14,049 nt of DNA from Candidatus Magasanikiibacteriota bacterium (GCA_026396555.1 JAPLWO010000070.1:1-14049), one strand, 5' to 3'; counted from the first letter of the stretch, positions 1-7,259 are shown. Made by a program: numbers and translations. Notes: generated by a model from the sequence alone, not told the origin.

Positions 1-1471
1 CTGGCTGAATAATCGACAAATCAGTTCCAATTACGTCCCCCGCAGGCCCCGCATGCCCTTCCCAATCTTTACTAATACAAATCAGCGGCACCGCACTCGT
101 CGAGTGTTCTTTATCCTTTTCATGCGTGGTTAAATTCACAACTTCTTCTGCATTTCCATGATCTGCGGTAATAAAAATTGCACCTTTTTTCGCGAGCGTA
201 ATCGCAACAACTAATCCCATCGCTTTATCAACTGCTTCAATGCCTTTAACTGTCGCAGCAAAATCTCCTGTGTGTCCGACCATATCCGCATTTGCAAAAT
301 TCATGACCACAAAATCATATTTGTCTGATTCAATCGCCGTCACCGCAGCTTTCGCAATTTCCATTGCCGACATTTCTGGTGCTTCCGCATAATTTGCAAC
401 GCGTGGCGATGGAATAATTTTTCGATCTTCCCCCGGCCACGCCGCTTCGACAGTTCCGTTTAAGAAAAAAGTAACGTGCGCATATTTTTCCGTTTCCGCA
501 ACATGAAATTGTTTTTTTCCCGCATCTGAAATTGTTTGTGCCAAAGTCTGTTGAATTATTTCCGGTGGATAACAAACGTCGACGGGCAGATTTTTTTCTT
601 ATTCCGTCATCGTCACAATCAGCAACGGATCAATTTTTGTGCGCGGAAATTTATCAAAATCAGACGCAACAAAAGCACGTGTTAATTCACGCGCGCGATC
701 CGGACGAAAATTAAAAGACAAAACCGCGTCGCCCGATTCAACAATTCCCGCAGGATCTACAACGATCGGAGCAAATTCTTCATCATACACTTTTGCGTCA
801 TATGATTTTTGAATCGCTTTGAGCGCGTCTGTTTTTGCGCCGCCGGATTCCGTCATCACATGATACATTTTTTCGATACGCTCCCAATGTGTATCGCGAT
901 CCATCGCAAAAAATCGTCCACCCATGGTCGCTAATTTTCCAACGCCGAGCTCACGCGTTTTTCCGAGCAACCGATCAATAAACATTTTTCCCGAATCAAA
1001 TTTCGAATCGCGTCCATCCAAAATCGCATGAACAAAAACATTGTTCAATCCTTCTGCCTTACAAAATTCAAGCAACGCAAATAAATGATCCTCGGAACCG
1101 TGAACATTCCCGGCCGATACGATTCCGAGTAAATGAACTTTGCCGCCCGCTTTTCCATGCGCGACTAACTTTTGCAGCGCTGGATTTGAAAAAAAAGTTT
1201 TATCGCTAATTTCTTTGCTGATACGTGGCAGCGTCTGATAGTACACACGACCCGCGCCAATATTTAAATGCCCAACCTCGGAATTTCCCATTTCGCCCCA
1301 CGACAAACCGACCTCAACACCCGATGCTTTTAACGTCATGGTCGGATATGAACTAATCCATTTCAAAAAATTGGGCGTTTTTGCGCGCGTAATCGCATTT
1401 CCTTCGCCATCCGGCGCAATCCCCCAGCCATCATTAATAATCAAAACTGTCGGTCGGTACACTTGTTCCAT
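1..1471 (-). pseudogene. gpmI: 2,3-bisphosphoglycerate-independent phosphoglycerate mutase, interrupted by one in-frame TAA; 3' end beyond window
   Basis: This frame encodes cofactor-independent phosphoglycerate mutase, which interconverts 3- and 2-phosphoglycerate in glycolysis. The first 290 residues carry the N-terminal metal site (INDGWG) and the catalytic serine region (MGNSEVGHLNIGAGR). A TAA at 599-601 follows VTMTE. The same frame then continues with no further stop for 199 codons to the window edge and keeps EKYAHVTFF, NADMVGHTG, ITADHGNAE and the later metal-binding histidine region (EHSTSAVPL). In family members a tyrosine usually stands where the TAA lies (VTxTxY), so one TAT/TAC to TAA change explains the break. 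The upstream product would lack most metal ligands and is unlikely to be active alone. The alternatives are a sequencing error, a recent pseudogene, or readthrough. The ATG at 1471 is supported by a -10 element a few bases upstream. About 20 C-terminal residues are expected outside the window. Confidence 0.9.
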
Positions 1472-1480
1472 ATGCCGTAC

Positions 1481-1489
1481 ATTTTAGCA
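1481..1489 (-). promoter_or_regulatory. Extended -10 promoter of gpmI
   Basis: On the minus strand the sequence reads TGCTAAAAT, an extended -10 (TGn followed by TAAAAT). Its last base is 10 nt from the gpmI ATG, so the predicted transcription start is about 3 nt upstream of the codon. No SD sequence is visible. The near-leaderless layout matches pgk and the 372-aa gene. Confidence 0.55.
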
Positions 1490-1510
1490 CTTTTCTTCGC
1501 ATGCCGCGAA

Positions 1511-1562
1511 CAAAAAAAACACCTGCCCCACATCCGCAACGTTGTGCGAACATGAGACAGGT
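1511..1562 (-). terminator. Rho-independent terminator after the 215-aa membrane protein
   Basis: On the minus strand a 9-bp stem (ACCTGTCTC paired with GGGCAGGT and flanking base, including G-U pairs) encloses a smaller CGCA/TGCG hairpin. It is followed by G and a run of eight T (1512-1519). It begins about 20 nt after the TGA of the 215-aa gene. It aligns along its whole length with the terminator at 3200-3255, so it appears to have been duplicated together with the gene. Confidence 0.85.
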
Positions 1563-1581
1563 ATAGACACAGGCCAAACTA

Positions 1582-2229
1582 TCAGAAACTTTCGTTCGGT
1601 CGATGCAGCGCCGGAACACATTCAACGAAGAATTTCTTTCCGTAATACTCGTCGCGCAACGGATCAAGCACCACTTTATGGTAGCGCACGCCCATCGCGA
1701 CCGCGATTTCGTACACCGCGATGAACCGGGCGATTTCGTCACACGTTGCACCCTCGAAGTTGAGGAACAAGTTCCACGGCACTAATTGGCACCCGTCGAG
1801 CGGATTTTCCGGATACAGTTCAAACTTGTAGGTGAGAATGAGCACTCGCCCCATGGGAACATCCAGAATCGACGTATCGCGCAAATCGTACAACCCCGGA
1901 GTAGCCTCCAGAATTCGATTGTCAACGCGCTTATAAAACGTCCGCCAGCCCCACTGTTCGCGCGGCGGAATCGTCACGGCGTTGTCGAGTTTCGCGACCT
2001 TAAGCTTGAGCCAGAATACAGCGCTAATAACCGTCAAACAAGAAAAAAGTGGCGGGGCCAGCAACAACACAAATGTGCCTGTATCAGCACGAAACATCTC
2101 TGATCGCCGAAAAAAGAATACAAATACAGCTCCAACCACAAATGGCGTGGCATACTCCGCAACTGCCCACAGCCGATGCCATTTCGTCTTTCCGCTCGTT
2201 TGCGGCTGAATTTCCAACGGATTTTTCAT
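1582..2229 (-). CDS. Two-TM membrane protein of unknown function, paralog of the gene at 3273-3941
   Basis: This 215-aa protein is not recognised as a named family. It has a short cytoplasmic-looking N-terminus (MKNPLE, then GKTKWHR), hydrophobic segments at about residues 24-41 and 52-76, and a soluble C-terminal domain of about 130 residues containing PGLYDLRD (about 111-118). It shares the N-terminus, the two-TM layout, PGxYDLR and the (I/V)AV(Y/F)EIA segment with the 222-aa gene at 3273-3941, so the two are clear paralogs. The PG(x)YDLR stretch faintly recalls the start of SPFH/band-7 domains, but this is a guess. An AAGGAGG SD lies 4-5 nt before the ATG, directly after a small CGCC/GGCG hairpin. 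It is the last gene of a three-gene operon with the 150-aa and 133-aa genes and ends at a TGA just before a terminator. Its base composition is less A/T-run-rich than gpmI or eno. Confidence 0.85.
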   Translation of the reverse strand: MKNPLEIQPQTSGKTKWHRLWAVAEYATPFVVGAVFVFFFRRSEMFRADTGTFVLLLAPPLFSCLTVISAVFWLKLKVAKLDNAVTIPPREQWGWRTFYKRVDNRILEATPGLYDLRDTSILDVPMGRVLILTYKFELYPENPLDGCQLVPWNLFLNFEGATCDEIARFIAVYEIAVAMGVRYHKVVLDPLRDEYYGKKFFVECVPALHRPNESF

Positions 2230-2240
2230 GGATCCTCCTT

Positions 2241-2254
2241 CGCCTGTCGAGGCG
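2241..2254 (-). promoter_or_regulatory. Small hairpin immediately upstream of the SD of the 215-aa gene
   Basis: On the minus strand CGCC, a 6-nt loop and GGCG run directly into AAGGAGG. An identical stem with a different 6-nt loop occupies the same place before the paralogous gene (3953-3966). The stem may modulate ribosome access, or may simply be retained from the duplication. Confidence 0.4.
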
Positions 2255-2264
2255 TGGTTGAAAA

Positions 2265-2666
2265 CTACTCCATCGACACACTGGTGTCAACGACCTGCAC
2301 AGAAAACTCACTGAACAGATTCTCAAGATGCACGATCACGTTTCGTTCGCGACCTATGCGTTCTTTCTCATACTTTCTGCGCTCGTCTGCACCCAATTCA
2401 CGTTGCTCCGCGGCGATGAGCTGACGATATCGACCAAGGTTATAATCAATCGATACCAGCACCTGCGCCACGTACAGAATATTCGCAGCAACTTCTTGCT
2501 GCTCTTTGGAAAGATCTTTGAGTTCCGACGTCGGATGCGTGCGCAGCGAATCGATAAACTCACAAAGCGCAAAGCGCAGTCCATCTCTCGCAACCCTCGT
2601 CACCGCGTTCAGAATACAAATTTTCTCAATCTGCTTGCGCATCTCAGGCGAATACTGATGCTTCAA
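2265..2666 (-). CDS. Small soluble, mostly helical protein of unknown function (133 aa)
   Basis: I do not recognise this protein. It is 133 residues, lacks an obvious membrane segment or signal peptide, and is rich in charged helical stretches (for example DERRKYEKERIGRERN near residues 93-108). It starts at a TTG only 3 nt after the TAG of the upstream 150-aa membrane protein. An AGG lies a few bases before the TTG, so translation is probably coupled to the upstream gene. An in-frame ATG eight codons further in has no SD and is the alternative start. It ends with TAG, 35 nt before the ATG of the 215-aa gene. Its place between membrane-protein genes suggests a cytoplasmic partner, but nothing in the sequence shows the activity. 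Confidence 0.75.
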   Translation of the reverse strand: MKHQYSPEMRKQIEKICILNAVTRVARDGLRFALCEFIDSLRTHPTSELKDLSKEQQEVAANILYVAQVLVSIDYNLGRYRQLIAAEQRELGADERRKYEKERIGRERNVIVHLENLFSEFSVQVVDTSVSME

Positions 2667-2669
2667 CGC

Positions 2670-3122
2670 CTAGAAATCGCGAATAAACGAGCTCAGATGT
2701 TTTCCAGACACGAACAAACGGTCAGTCAAATACTCCAATTCATTCCAAAGATATTGGACCATGAATGTAACGCTGGTACGCTCACCATCTGACAAACTTT
2801 CTTCGAACTGTCGAATAACAACGATAATGAGACCGAACAGTGAAAGAAAAAATACGAGTAGCGAAGTGCCCACACCGTACCACGCGTGCGATATACCGAA
2901 CGCAGCGATGACCAGAAACAAAATAGCACTCACACCACCCGCAATCGTGAGCAAATTCACGGCCTGGTACCGTTTAAACGTCTCAAACTGAAACAACGCA
3001 TTCCTTCTGAGATGGTCCGCGGCACGGTTTAATCGAAATGCATAGACACTGTATCGCATGTAGGAAAAACTCCGAGCCGGAAATCTATCCGCATCATTCG
3101 CAAAGAGCGGTTCTGTCTGCAT
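2670..3122 (-). CDS. Two-TM membrane protein of unknown function (150 aa)
   Basis: This 150-aa protein has a basic, amphipathic N-terminal half (about 1-52) and a hairpin of two hydrophobic segments at about 56-77 and 84-104. An acidic or polar helical tail follows (EESLSDGERTS onward). No signal peptide or enzymatic motif is visible. The arrangement of a cytoplasmic helix, two TMs and a helical tail superficially resembles small two-TM effector families such as SLATT, but I see no diagnostic motif, so that is only a hypothesis to test. The start is well supported: GGAGG lies 6 nt before the ATG, and a consensus promoter lies just upstream. It is the first gene of the operon 150 aa, 133 aa, 215 aa, which begins after the terminator of the 222-aa paralog. 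Confidence 0.82.
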   Translation of the reverse strand: MQTEPLFANDADRFPARSFSYMRYSVYAFRLNRAADHLRRNALFQFETFKRYQAVNLLTIAGGVSAILFLVIAAFGISHAWYGVGTSLLVFFLSLFGLIIVVIRQFEESLSDGERTSVTFMVQYLWNELEYLTDRLFVSGKHLSSFIRDF

Positions 3123-3156
3123 CTAACACCTCCACATCTGGTTTGAATCCGAAAAG

Positions 3157-3185
3157 ATCGTACTGCATAAGCGCTTTTTTGTCAA
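3157..3185 (-). promoter_or_regulatory. Sigma70-type promoter of the 150/133/215-aa operon
   Basis: On the minus strand TTGACA (3180-3185), a 17-nt spacer and TACGAT (3157-3162) form a near-consensus promoter. The predicted start is near 3150, giving a leader of about 28 nt with a strong SD. The sequence before the -35 (CGCGCGTC then ATTGACA) resembles that before the promoter of the 222-aa gene. Confidence 0.8.
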
Positions 3186-3199
3186 TCTCGACGCGCGTT

Positions 3200-3255
3200 T
3201 AAAAATAAAAAATACCTGCCCCGCATCCGCACGTGTGTGCAAAATTGGAGCAGGC
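3200..3255 (-). terminator. Rho-independent terminator after the 222-aa membrane protein
   Basis: On the minus strand a 9-bp stem (GCCTGCTCC paired with GGGGCAGGT) is followed by A, then TTTTTTATTTTT. It lies about 18 nt after the TGA of the 222-aa gene and upstream of the next promoter, so the 222-aa gene is probably its own transcription unit. It is homologous to the terminator at 1511-1562. Confidence 0.85.
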
Positions 3256-3272
3256 ATAGAAACGGGAGGAAA

Positions 3273-3941
3273 TCAGGTTGCGACAGTGTCCTCTTCCGAA
3301 TCTTCACGTTCGCGCTCACAACTCGCGAGCATCTTGGTGCCATCGAACGTTTCGAGAAACGGATCAACCATGAGCATGTCGTAGTACAAACCCATCGAAT
3401 TCGCAATCTCGAAAACAGCAACGAACCATTCAAGATCAACAGTGTCTGAATCTGCGAAGTTGAACTTCAGTTTCCACGACACGAAATCGCAGCGCGCAAG
3501 TGGACACTCAGGGTCCAAATCGAATTCATGCGCGACGAGCTCCAGTTCGCCCGGAACAGCCAAGACTCGCGTGATTCGCAAATCGTACGTACCCGGTTCA
3601 AGCTCGGTCAAGTGGCCGTCGCTGCGCTTGAAGTAGCGCAGGCCGTGCCTTGCTCCGGGCAGCGGAACAACGAACGCGTTGTTGAGATCGAGGACTTTTC
3701 CGGCGACGATGTACATGATAACAAACAGGACGATCCAGAACACGATGTACGCTGCAACCGCCCAATTCTGAAGATACTCCAGATTGTACTGCACGAGCGT
3801 ATCTGCGATCCGCTTCGCGAGCATTATTGGTGAAAGCGACAGTAGTAGCCACAAAAACACAATTCCACCCGACCAGTCGTGAAATCGGTGCCACGCCGTT
3901 TTTCCACCTTTTTGTGCCTGAACTTCCAATGGATTTTTCAT
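3273..3941 (-). CDS. Two-TM membrane protein of unknown function, paralog of the gene at 1582-2229
   Basis: This 222-aa protein has the same plan as its paralog: an N-terminus beginning MKNPLEVQAQ with GKTAWHR, hydrophobic segments at about 25-42 and 59-81, and a soluble C-terminal domain with EPGTYDLR (114-121) and FVAVFEIA (about 173-180). It differs by an acidic tail (EREREDSEED). No catalytic motif is visible; a minimal band-7-like domain is a speculative alternative. GAGGAGG lies about 6 nt before the ATG, directly after a CGCC/GGCG hairpin. It has its own TTGACA promoter just downstream of eno and its own terminator, so it is probably transcribed separately from both eno and the following three-gene operon. 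Confidence 0.87.
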   Translation of the reverse strand: MKNPLEVQAQKGGKTAWHRFHDWSGGIVFLWLLLSLSPIMLAKRIADTLVQYNLEYLQNWAVAAYIVFWIVLFVIMYIVAGKVLDLNNAFVVPLPGARHGLRYFKRSDGHLTELEPGTYDLRITRVLAVPGELELVAHEFDLDPECPLARCDFVSWKLKFNFADSDTVDLEWFVAVFEIANSMGLYYDMLMVDPFLETFDGTKMLASCEREREDSEEDTVAT

Positions 3942-3952
3942 CCGAACCTCCT

Positions 3953-3966
3953 CGCCAGTTACGGCG
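3953..3966 (-). promoter_or_regulatory. Small hairpin immediately upstream of the SD of the 222-aa gene
   Basis: On the minus strand CGCC, a 6-nt loop and GGCG abut A-GGAGG. The stem is identical to the one before the 215-aa paralog, while the loop differs. Confidence 0.4.
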
Positions 3967-4000
3967 TTTTGAACTCCGCGGAATGCGTAGATTCATCAAA

Positions 4001-4029
4001 AGCCTACACCATAAAAATGATTATGTCAA
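4001..4029 (-). promoter_or_regulatory. Sigma70-type promoter of the 222-aa gene
   Basis: On the minus strand TTGACA (4024-4029), a 17-nt spacer and TAGGCT (4001-4006) form a promoter. The predicted start near 3994 gives a leader of about 53 nt carrying the hairpin and SD. It begins only 23 nt after the eno stop codon, and I see no terminator between them. Confidence 0.75.
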
Positions 4030-4052
4030 TTGACGCGCGCACTCACATCGAA

Positions 4053-5288
4053 TTATTTTTGCTGCTCTATTTCCATCACTCGATTATATTTCTCCACTCG
4101 TTCCGACCGCGACAGCGATCCAGATTTCAAAAAGTCTGCACCAACCGCAACTGCCAAATCCGCGATAAATGTGTCCGCAGTTTCGCCGGATCGATGCGAC
4201 ACAGAAACTTTATATTTATTTTTTTGCGCGAGTAAGATCGTGTCGATCGTTTCCGACAACGTTCCGATCTGATTAACTTTAATTAAAATTGCATTCGCCA
4301 CTCGCCGCGCGATTCCTTGCTGCAACCGCTCAACGTTCGTCACAAATAAATCATCGCCCACGATCGTAATCGTATGCCCGAGTTTCGCCGTAAACTTTTC
4401 CCAATTCTCCCAGTCATCTTCATGGAGTGGATCTTCAACAGAAACAATCGGATATTTTTGCACCCACCCAACAATCATTTCAATCATTTCCGCACCTGTT
4501 TTTTTCGTGCCTTCAAATTTATAAATTCCTTTATCAAAAAATTCCGACGCCGCCATATCCATTCCCAACTTCACATCAGTTCCCGGCTTATACCCTGCTT
4601 GAGCAATCGCGCCCATCAAAATTTGCAACGCTTTTTCAGACGAACCGAGTCGCGGCGCAAAACCGCCTTCGTCGCCCACGCCCACAGAAAACTTTTCATC
4701 TTTCAATAATTTTTTGAGCGCGCTAAAAACTTCTGCACCAACCCGAACACGCTCGCTCATTTTTTTCTGCTGAGGAATGATCATGAATTCCTGCGTCGAC
4801 AATCCCGAATCTGCGTGCACACCACCATTGATCACATTCATCGTTGGATATGGCAATTTTTTTCCAGATTTTAATCCGTACATTTTTTGCAAATACTGCC
4901 AGAGTTCCATTTTGCTCGAAGCCGCTCCCGCTCGTGCGCATGCAAGCGACACACCTAAAATTGCGTTCGCCCCGAGCTTTGATTTATTTTTTGTGCCGTC
5001 GAGTTTGATCATCATCGCGTCAATCTCGCGCTGCTTGCGCACATCCATTCCAAGAAGCAACGGCGCAATTTTTTTCTCAACATTCGCGACAGCTTTCAAA
5101 ACTCCTTTTCCGCCAAACCGTGCTGCGTCGCCATCTCGTAATTCGAGCGCTTCGTGAGAACCGGTCGATGCGCCGCTTGGCACCGACGCGATTCCCATCA
5201 CTTTTCCATCAACGGAAACCCACACACGAACCGTTGGATTTCCGCGTGAATCTAAAATTTCTTGCGCCCGAATTCCCGAGATTTTCAT
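4053..5288 (-). CDS. eno: Enolase (phosphopyruvate hydratase)
   Basis: Enolase converts 2-phosphoglycerate to phosphoenolpyruvate in the cytoplasm. From the ATG at 5288 the protein is 411 aa. Family signatures are intact: the SGASTG loop (38-43), H158 in NGGVHAD, STQEF (164-168), GDEGGFAP (205-212), metal ligands D244, E285 (VEDPL) and D312 (GDDL), catalytic K337 in IKVNQIG, SHRSGE (364-369) and K388 near FLKSGSLSRS. The C-terminus stops soon after YNRVMEIE, about 20 residues shorter than E. coli enolase. A TTG at 5306 would add six residues, but canonical enolases start at about MKIS, so the ATG is chosen. No SD is visible. It follows the SIMPL gene by 21 nt and probably shares the pgk-SIMPL-eno transcript. 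Confidence 0.97.
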   Translation of the reverse strand: MKISGIRAQEILDSRGNPTVRVWVSVDGKVMGIASVPSGASTGSHEALELRDGDAARFGGKGVLKAVANVEKKIAPLLLGMDVRKQREIDAMMIKLDGTKNKSKLGANAILGVSLACARAGAASSKMELWQYLQKMYGLKSGKKLPYPTMNVINGGVHADSGLSTQEFMIIPQQKKMSERVRVGAEVFSALKKLLKDEKFSVGVGDEGGFAPRLGSSEKALQILMGAIAQAGYKPGTDVKLGMDMAASEFFDKGIYKFEGTKKTGAEMIEMIVGWVQKYPIVSVEDPLHEDDWENWEKFTAKLGHTITIVGDDLFVTNVERLQQGIARRVANAILIKVNQIGTLSETIDTILLAQKNKYKVSVSHRSGETADTFIADLAVAVGADFLKSGSLSRSERVEKYNRVMEIEQQK

Positions 5289-5309
5289 AGCGGCTAAATC
5301 AATCAATAA

Positions 5310-6092
5310 TTACTGAATTTCGTACGTGATCGCAACGTCTGAATGAACTTCGACTGAGCCTGATTGAACGTCTGGGGCAGGTACACCTCCACCAACGCCT
5401 GCAGCATCTTTTGCGTACATCATTGGAACAGGACCTGGCATATTATTCGGAGTCACTTCACTAAAATCAACGACGCGACTAATCCGCACTCCCAATGTCG
5501 CTGCTAATTTTTCTGCTTTATCTTTTGCATCTTGCACCGCCAATTCACGCGCCTGCGCTTCTAAATTTTTTGGTTCATCAATCGTGAATTGAATTCCACT
5601 TACTTGATTTGCGCCCGCGTCACCCGCCTTTGCAAGCACCGCAGAAATTTTTGTAAGGTCACGAATTTTTACTTCAACACTTTGCGTGACGGAATATCCG
5701 TTGATCGTACTTCCATTTTTTTGGTCGTATGTATACTTTGGATTGATTTGATATTGTGCAGTTTTAATATCTGCCGAATCAATTCCCAAAGACTTCAGCG
5801 CCGAAATCAGCGCGTTCATTTTATTTGTATTTTCCGTCTGCGCACTCGCAACGTCGGCTTTCTCAGTCACCAAACCGACATTCGTTGTTGCGATTGTTGG
5901 TGTTGCGGTAACTTTGCCCGTTCCCGCGATTGTAATCGTGTGCGGCGTTCGTGGCGCAAATCCGATCTCTTTATTTTTCTTAACATTATTTACAATCAGC
6001 GTTGCCAAAAAAGCGATGAGCATGAGCATCAAAACTTTTTTGAGTGGACCGCCGTGATGGCTGCACGAAGAACAGGTGGAATTTTGTTCCAT
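5310..6092 (-). CDS. SIMPL/DUF541-type membrane-anchored protein
   Basis: This 260-aa protein begins with a short Cys/His-rich segment (CSSCSHHGG, residues 7-15). One transmembrane helix follows (about 18-36), then an extracytoplasmic domain. The domain shows DUF541/SIMPL features: the opening ITIAGTGKVTATPTIATTNVG-like strand, paired helices, NGYSVTQSVEVKIRD (about 129-143), and ARELAVQDAKDKAEKLAATLGV (about 177-198). Family members are periplasmic or extracellular and their biochemical role is poorly defined. There is no cleavage site after the TM, so it is probably an anchored protein. The CxxC is on the cytoplasmic side if the usual positive-inside orientation holds. It lies 33 nt after pgk and 21 nt before eno, so co-expression with glycolysis is likely, though a direct link is not shown. 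No SD is seen. Confidence 0.88.
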   Translation of the reverse strand: MEQNSTCSSCSHHGGPLKKVLMLMLIAFLATLIVNNVKKNKEIGFAPRTPHTITIAGTGKVTATPTIATTNVGLVTEKADVASAQTENTNKMNALISALKSLGIDSADIKTAQYQINPKYTYDQKNGSTINGYSVTQSVEVKIRDLTKISAVLAKAGDAGANQVSGIQFTIDEPKNLEAQARELAVQDAKDKAEKLAATLGVRISRVVDFSEVTPNNMPGPVPMMYAKDAAGVGGGVPAPDVQSGSVEVHSDVAITYEIQ

Positions 6093-6105
6093 ATTTTTTA
6101 AATTA

Positions 6106-6111
6106 AATATA
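6106..6111 (-). promoter_or_regulatory. Possible -10 element before the SIMPL gene
   Basis: TATATT on the minus strand ends 14 nt before the SIMPL ATG. This could give a short-leader transcript separate from pgk. There is no TGn extension or clear -35 and the region is A/T-rich, so support is weak. Confidence 0.3.
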
Positions 6112-6125
6112 ATGAAAGTATAGCA

Positions 6126-7250
6126 CTATTTTGTCTGGAGCGCTGCAACACCGGGTAATTTTTTTCCACTCAAATATTCGAGCATGGCGCCGCCGCCAGT
6201 TGAAATGTGTGAAAACCCGCGCTGCATCTTACTTCCTAAAATCACACTCACCGTTTCCCCACCGCCCACAACCACGTGTGCGCCGCCACGGCCGAGCCGC
6301 GAGAGTAGTCGTGCGATTCGTTCGCTCCCGAGCCCAAACGGAGTTCGCTCGATAACTCCTGCTGGACCGTTCCACACAATTGTTTTTGCACCCGCCAACA
6401 ATTCCGACATTTCAATTAAACTCGCCGGGCCAATATCTAAAATCGCTTCATTCGGTTTACACAACTCGCACGTTTCTTCGAGCGCAACCGCACGAAATTT
6501 TGAGCCGCCTTTTGCAGCACCAACCATAACATCATTCGGCGTCACGATCGTTTTATTTTTTTTGAATTTTTTCGCAATCGCAATCGACGCATCGTCAACA
6601 ATTGATTTTCCAATCGCGCATCCATCCGCTGCAAAAAAAGCATTCGCCGCCGCGCCAATTACAAAAATATGGTCTGCTTTTTTCAAGAACGTTGAAATCA
6701 CAGGAACTTTTGTTTCTAACTTTGACCCGCCGATAAGTAGCGCGAGCGGCTGCTCCGGCGATTCGATGAGCGACGATAATTCGCACAACTCTGTTTCAAA
6801 TTGTAACCCCGCAAACGCGGGTAAAATTTTCGTAATCGCGACAACTGATGCATGCGCCCGATGCGATGTTGCGAACGATTCGTTAACAAAAACTTCTTGA
6901 CCTGCCGCGAGCTCGCGCGCAAAATCGATATCATTTTTTTCTTCGCGCGAATCAAACCGCACGTTCGGTAAAAAATGTAATTTTATTTTTAATTTTCCTT
7001 CCAAATATTTTTGCACAGGAGCGAGCGACAAAGCTGTAACTTTTTTTCCATTCGGTCGCCCGCGATGGCCGATGATGGTGATGATCGCTTTTTTAGCGAG
7101 CAAATATTTTAACGTTGGGATCGCCGAATCTAATCGATACCCTTCTGTCGCTGCCACGCTGCCCCGCGTCACTGCAACATCAGAATCAATACGAACTAAT
7201 ACACGCGTTCCTTTTGTAATCGGCGCTTGTGCAAGTGTACGAAGTTTCAT
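6126..7250 (-). CDS. pgk: Phosphoglycerate kinase
   Basis: Phosphoglycerate kinase makes ATP and 3-phosphoglycerate from 1,3-bisphosphoglycerate and ADP. The 374-aa protein, slightly short for the family, keeps the substrate-side arginines (R20, R39, R131 in SHRAHAS), H62 in GHRGRP, NVRFDSREEKND (96-107), the nucleotide-side GGSKLETK (174-181), WNGPAGVIE (293-301), GGGET (329-333) and HISTGGGAMLE (348-358). Some usually constant positions differ: the DFN motif reads DSD (22-24), HLGRP reads HRGRP, and NDAF reads NESF. The fold and most ligands are retained, so it is probably active, perhaps with altered kinetics. The ATG at 7250 lies just downstream of an extended -10 and has no SD. It probably leads a transcript with the SIMPL gene and eno. 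Confidence 0.96.
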   Translation of the reverse strand: MKLRTLAQAPITKGTRVLVRIDSDVAVTRGSVAATEGYRLDSAIPTLKYLLAKKAIITIIGHRGRPNGKKVTALSLAPVQKYLEGKLKIKLHFLPNVRFDSREEKNDIDFARELAAGQEVFVNESFATSHRAHASVVAITKILPAFAGLQFETELCELSSLIESPEQPLALLIGGSKLETKVPVISTFLKKADHIFVIGAAANAFFAADGCAIGKSIVDDASIAIAKKFKKNKTIVTPNDVMVGAAKGGSKFRAVALEETCELCKPNEAILDIGPASLIEMSELLAGAKTIVWNGPAGVIERTPFGLGSERIARLLSRLGRGGAHVVVGGGETVSVILGSKMQRGFSHISTGGGAMLEYLSGKKLPGVAALQTK

Positions 7251-7259
7251 AGTGCGGCA

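Noticed and set aside
330..575. 81-codon minus-strand frame just downstream of the gpmI stop
   Set aside because: It is in a different frame from gpmI. The gpmI frame itself carries the conserved C-terminal motifs through this stretch, so this frame is a shadow.
599..601. Alternative genetic code explaining the gpmI stop
   Set aside because: TAA terminates eno, gap, the SIMPL gene and others at expected lengths, and TGA ends two genes just before terminators. Neither a TAA nor a TGA reassignment fits.
2670..3122. Firm assignment of the 150-aa two-TM protein as a SLATT-type effector
   Set aside because: Only the general topology is similar. No diagnostic motif and no nucleotidyltransferase, SLOG or reverse-transcriptase partner lies nearby.
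5289..5306. TTG start for enolase six codons upstream
   Set aside because: Family alignment starts at about MKI(S/T), and no SD supports the TTG.
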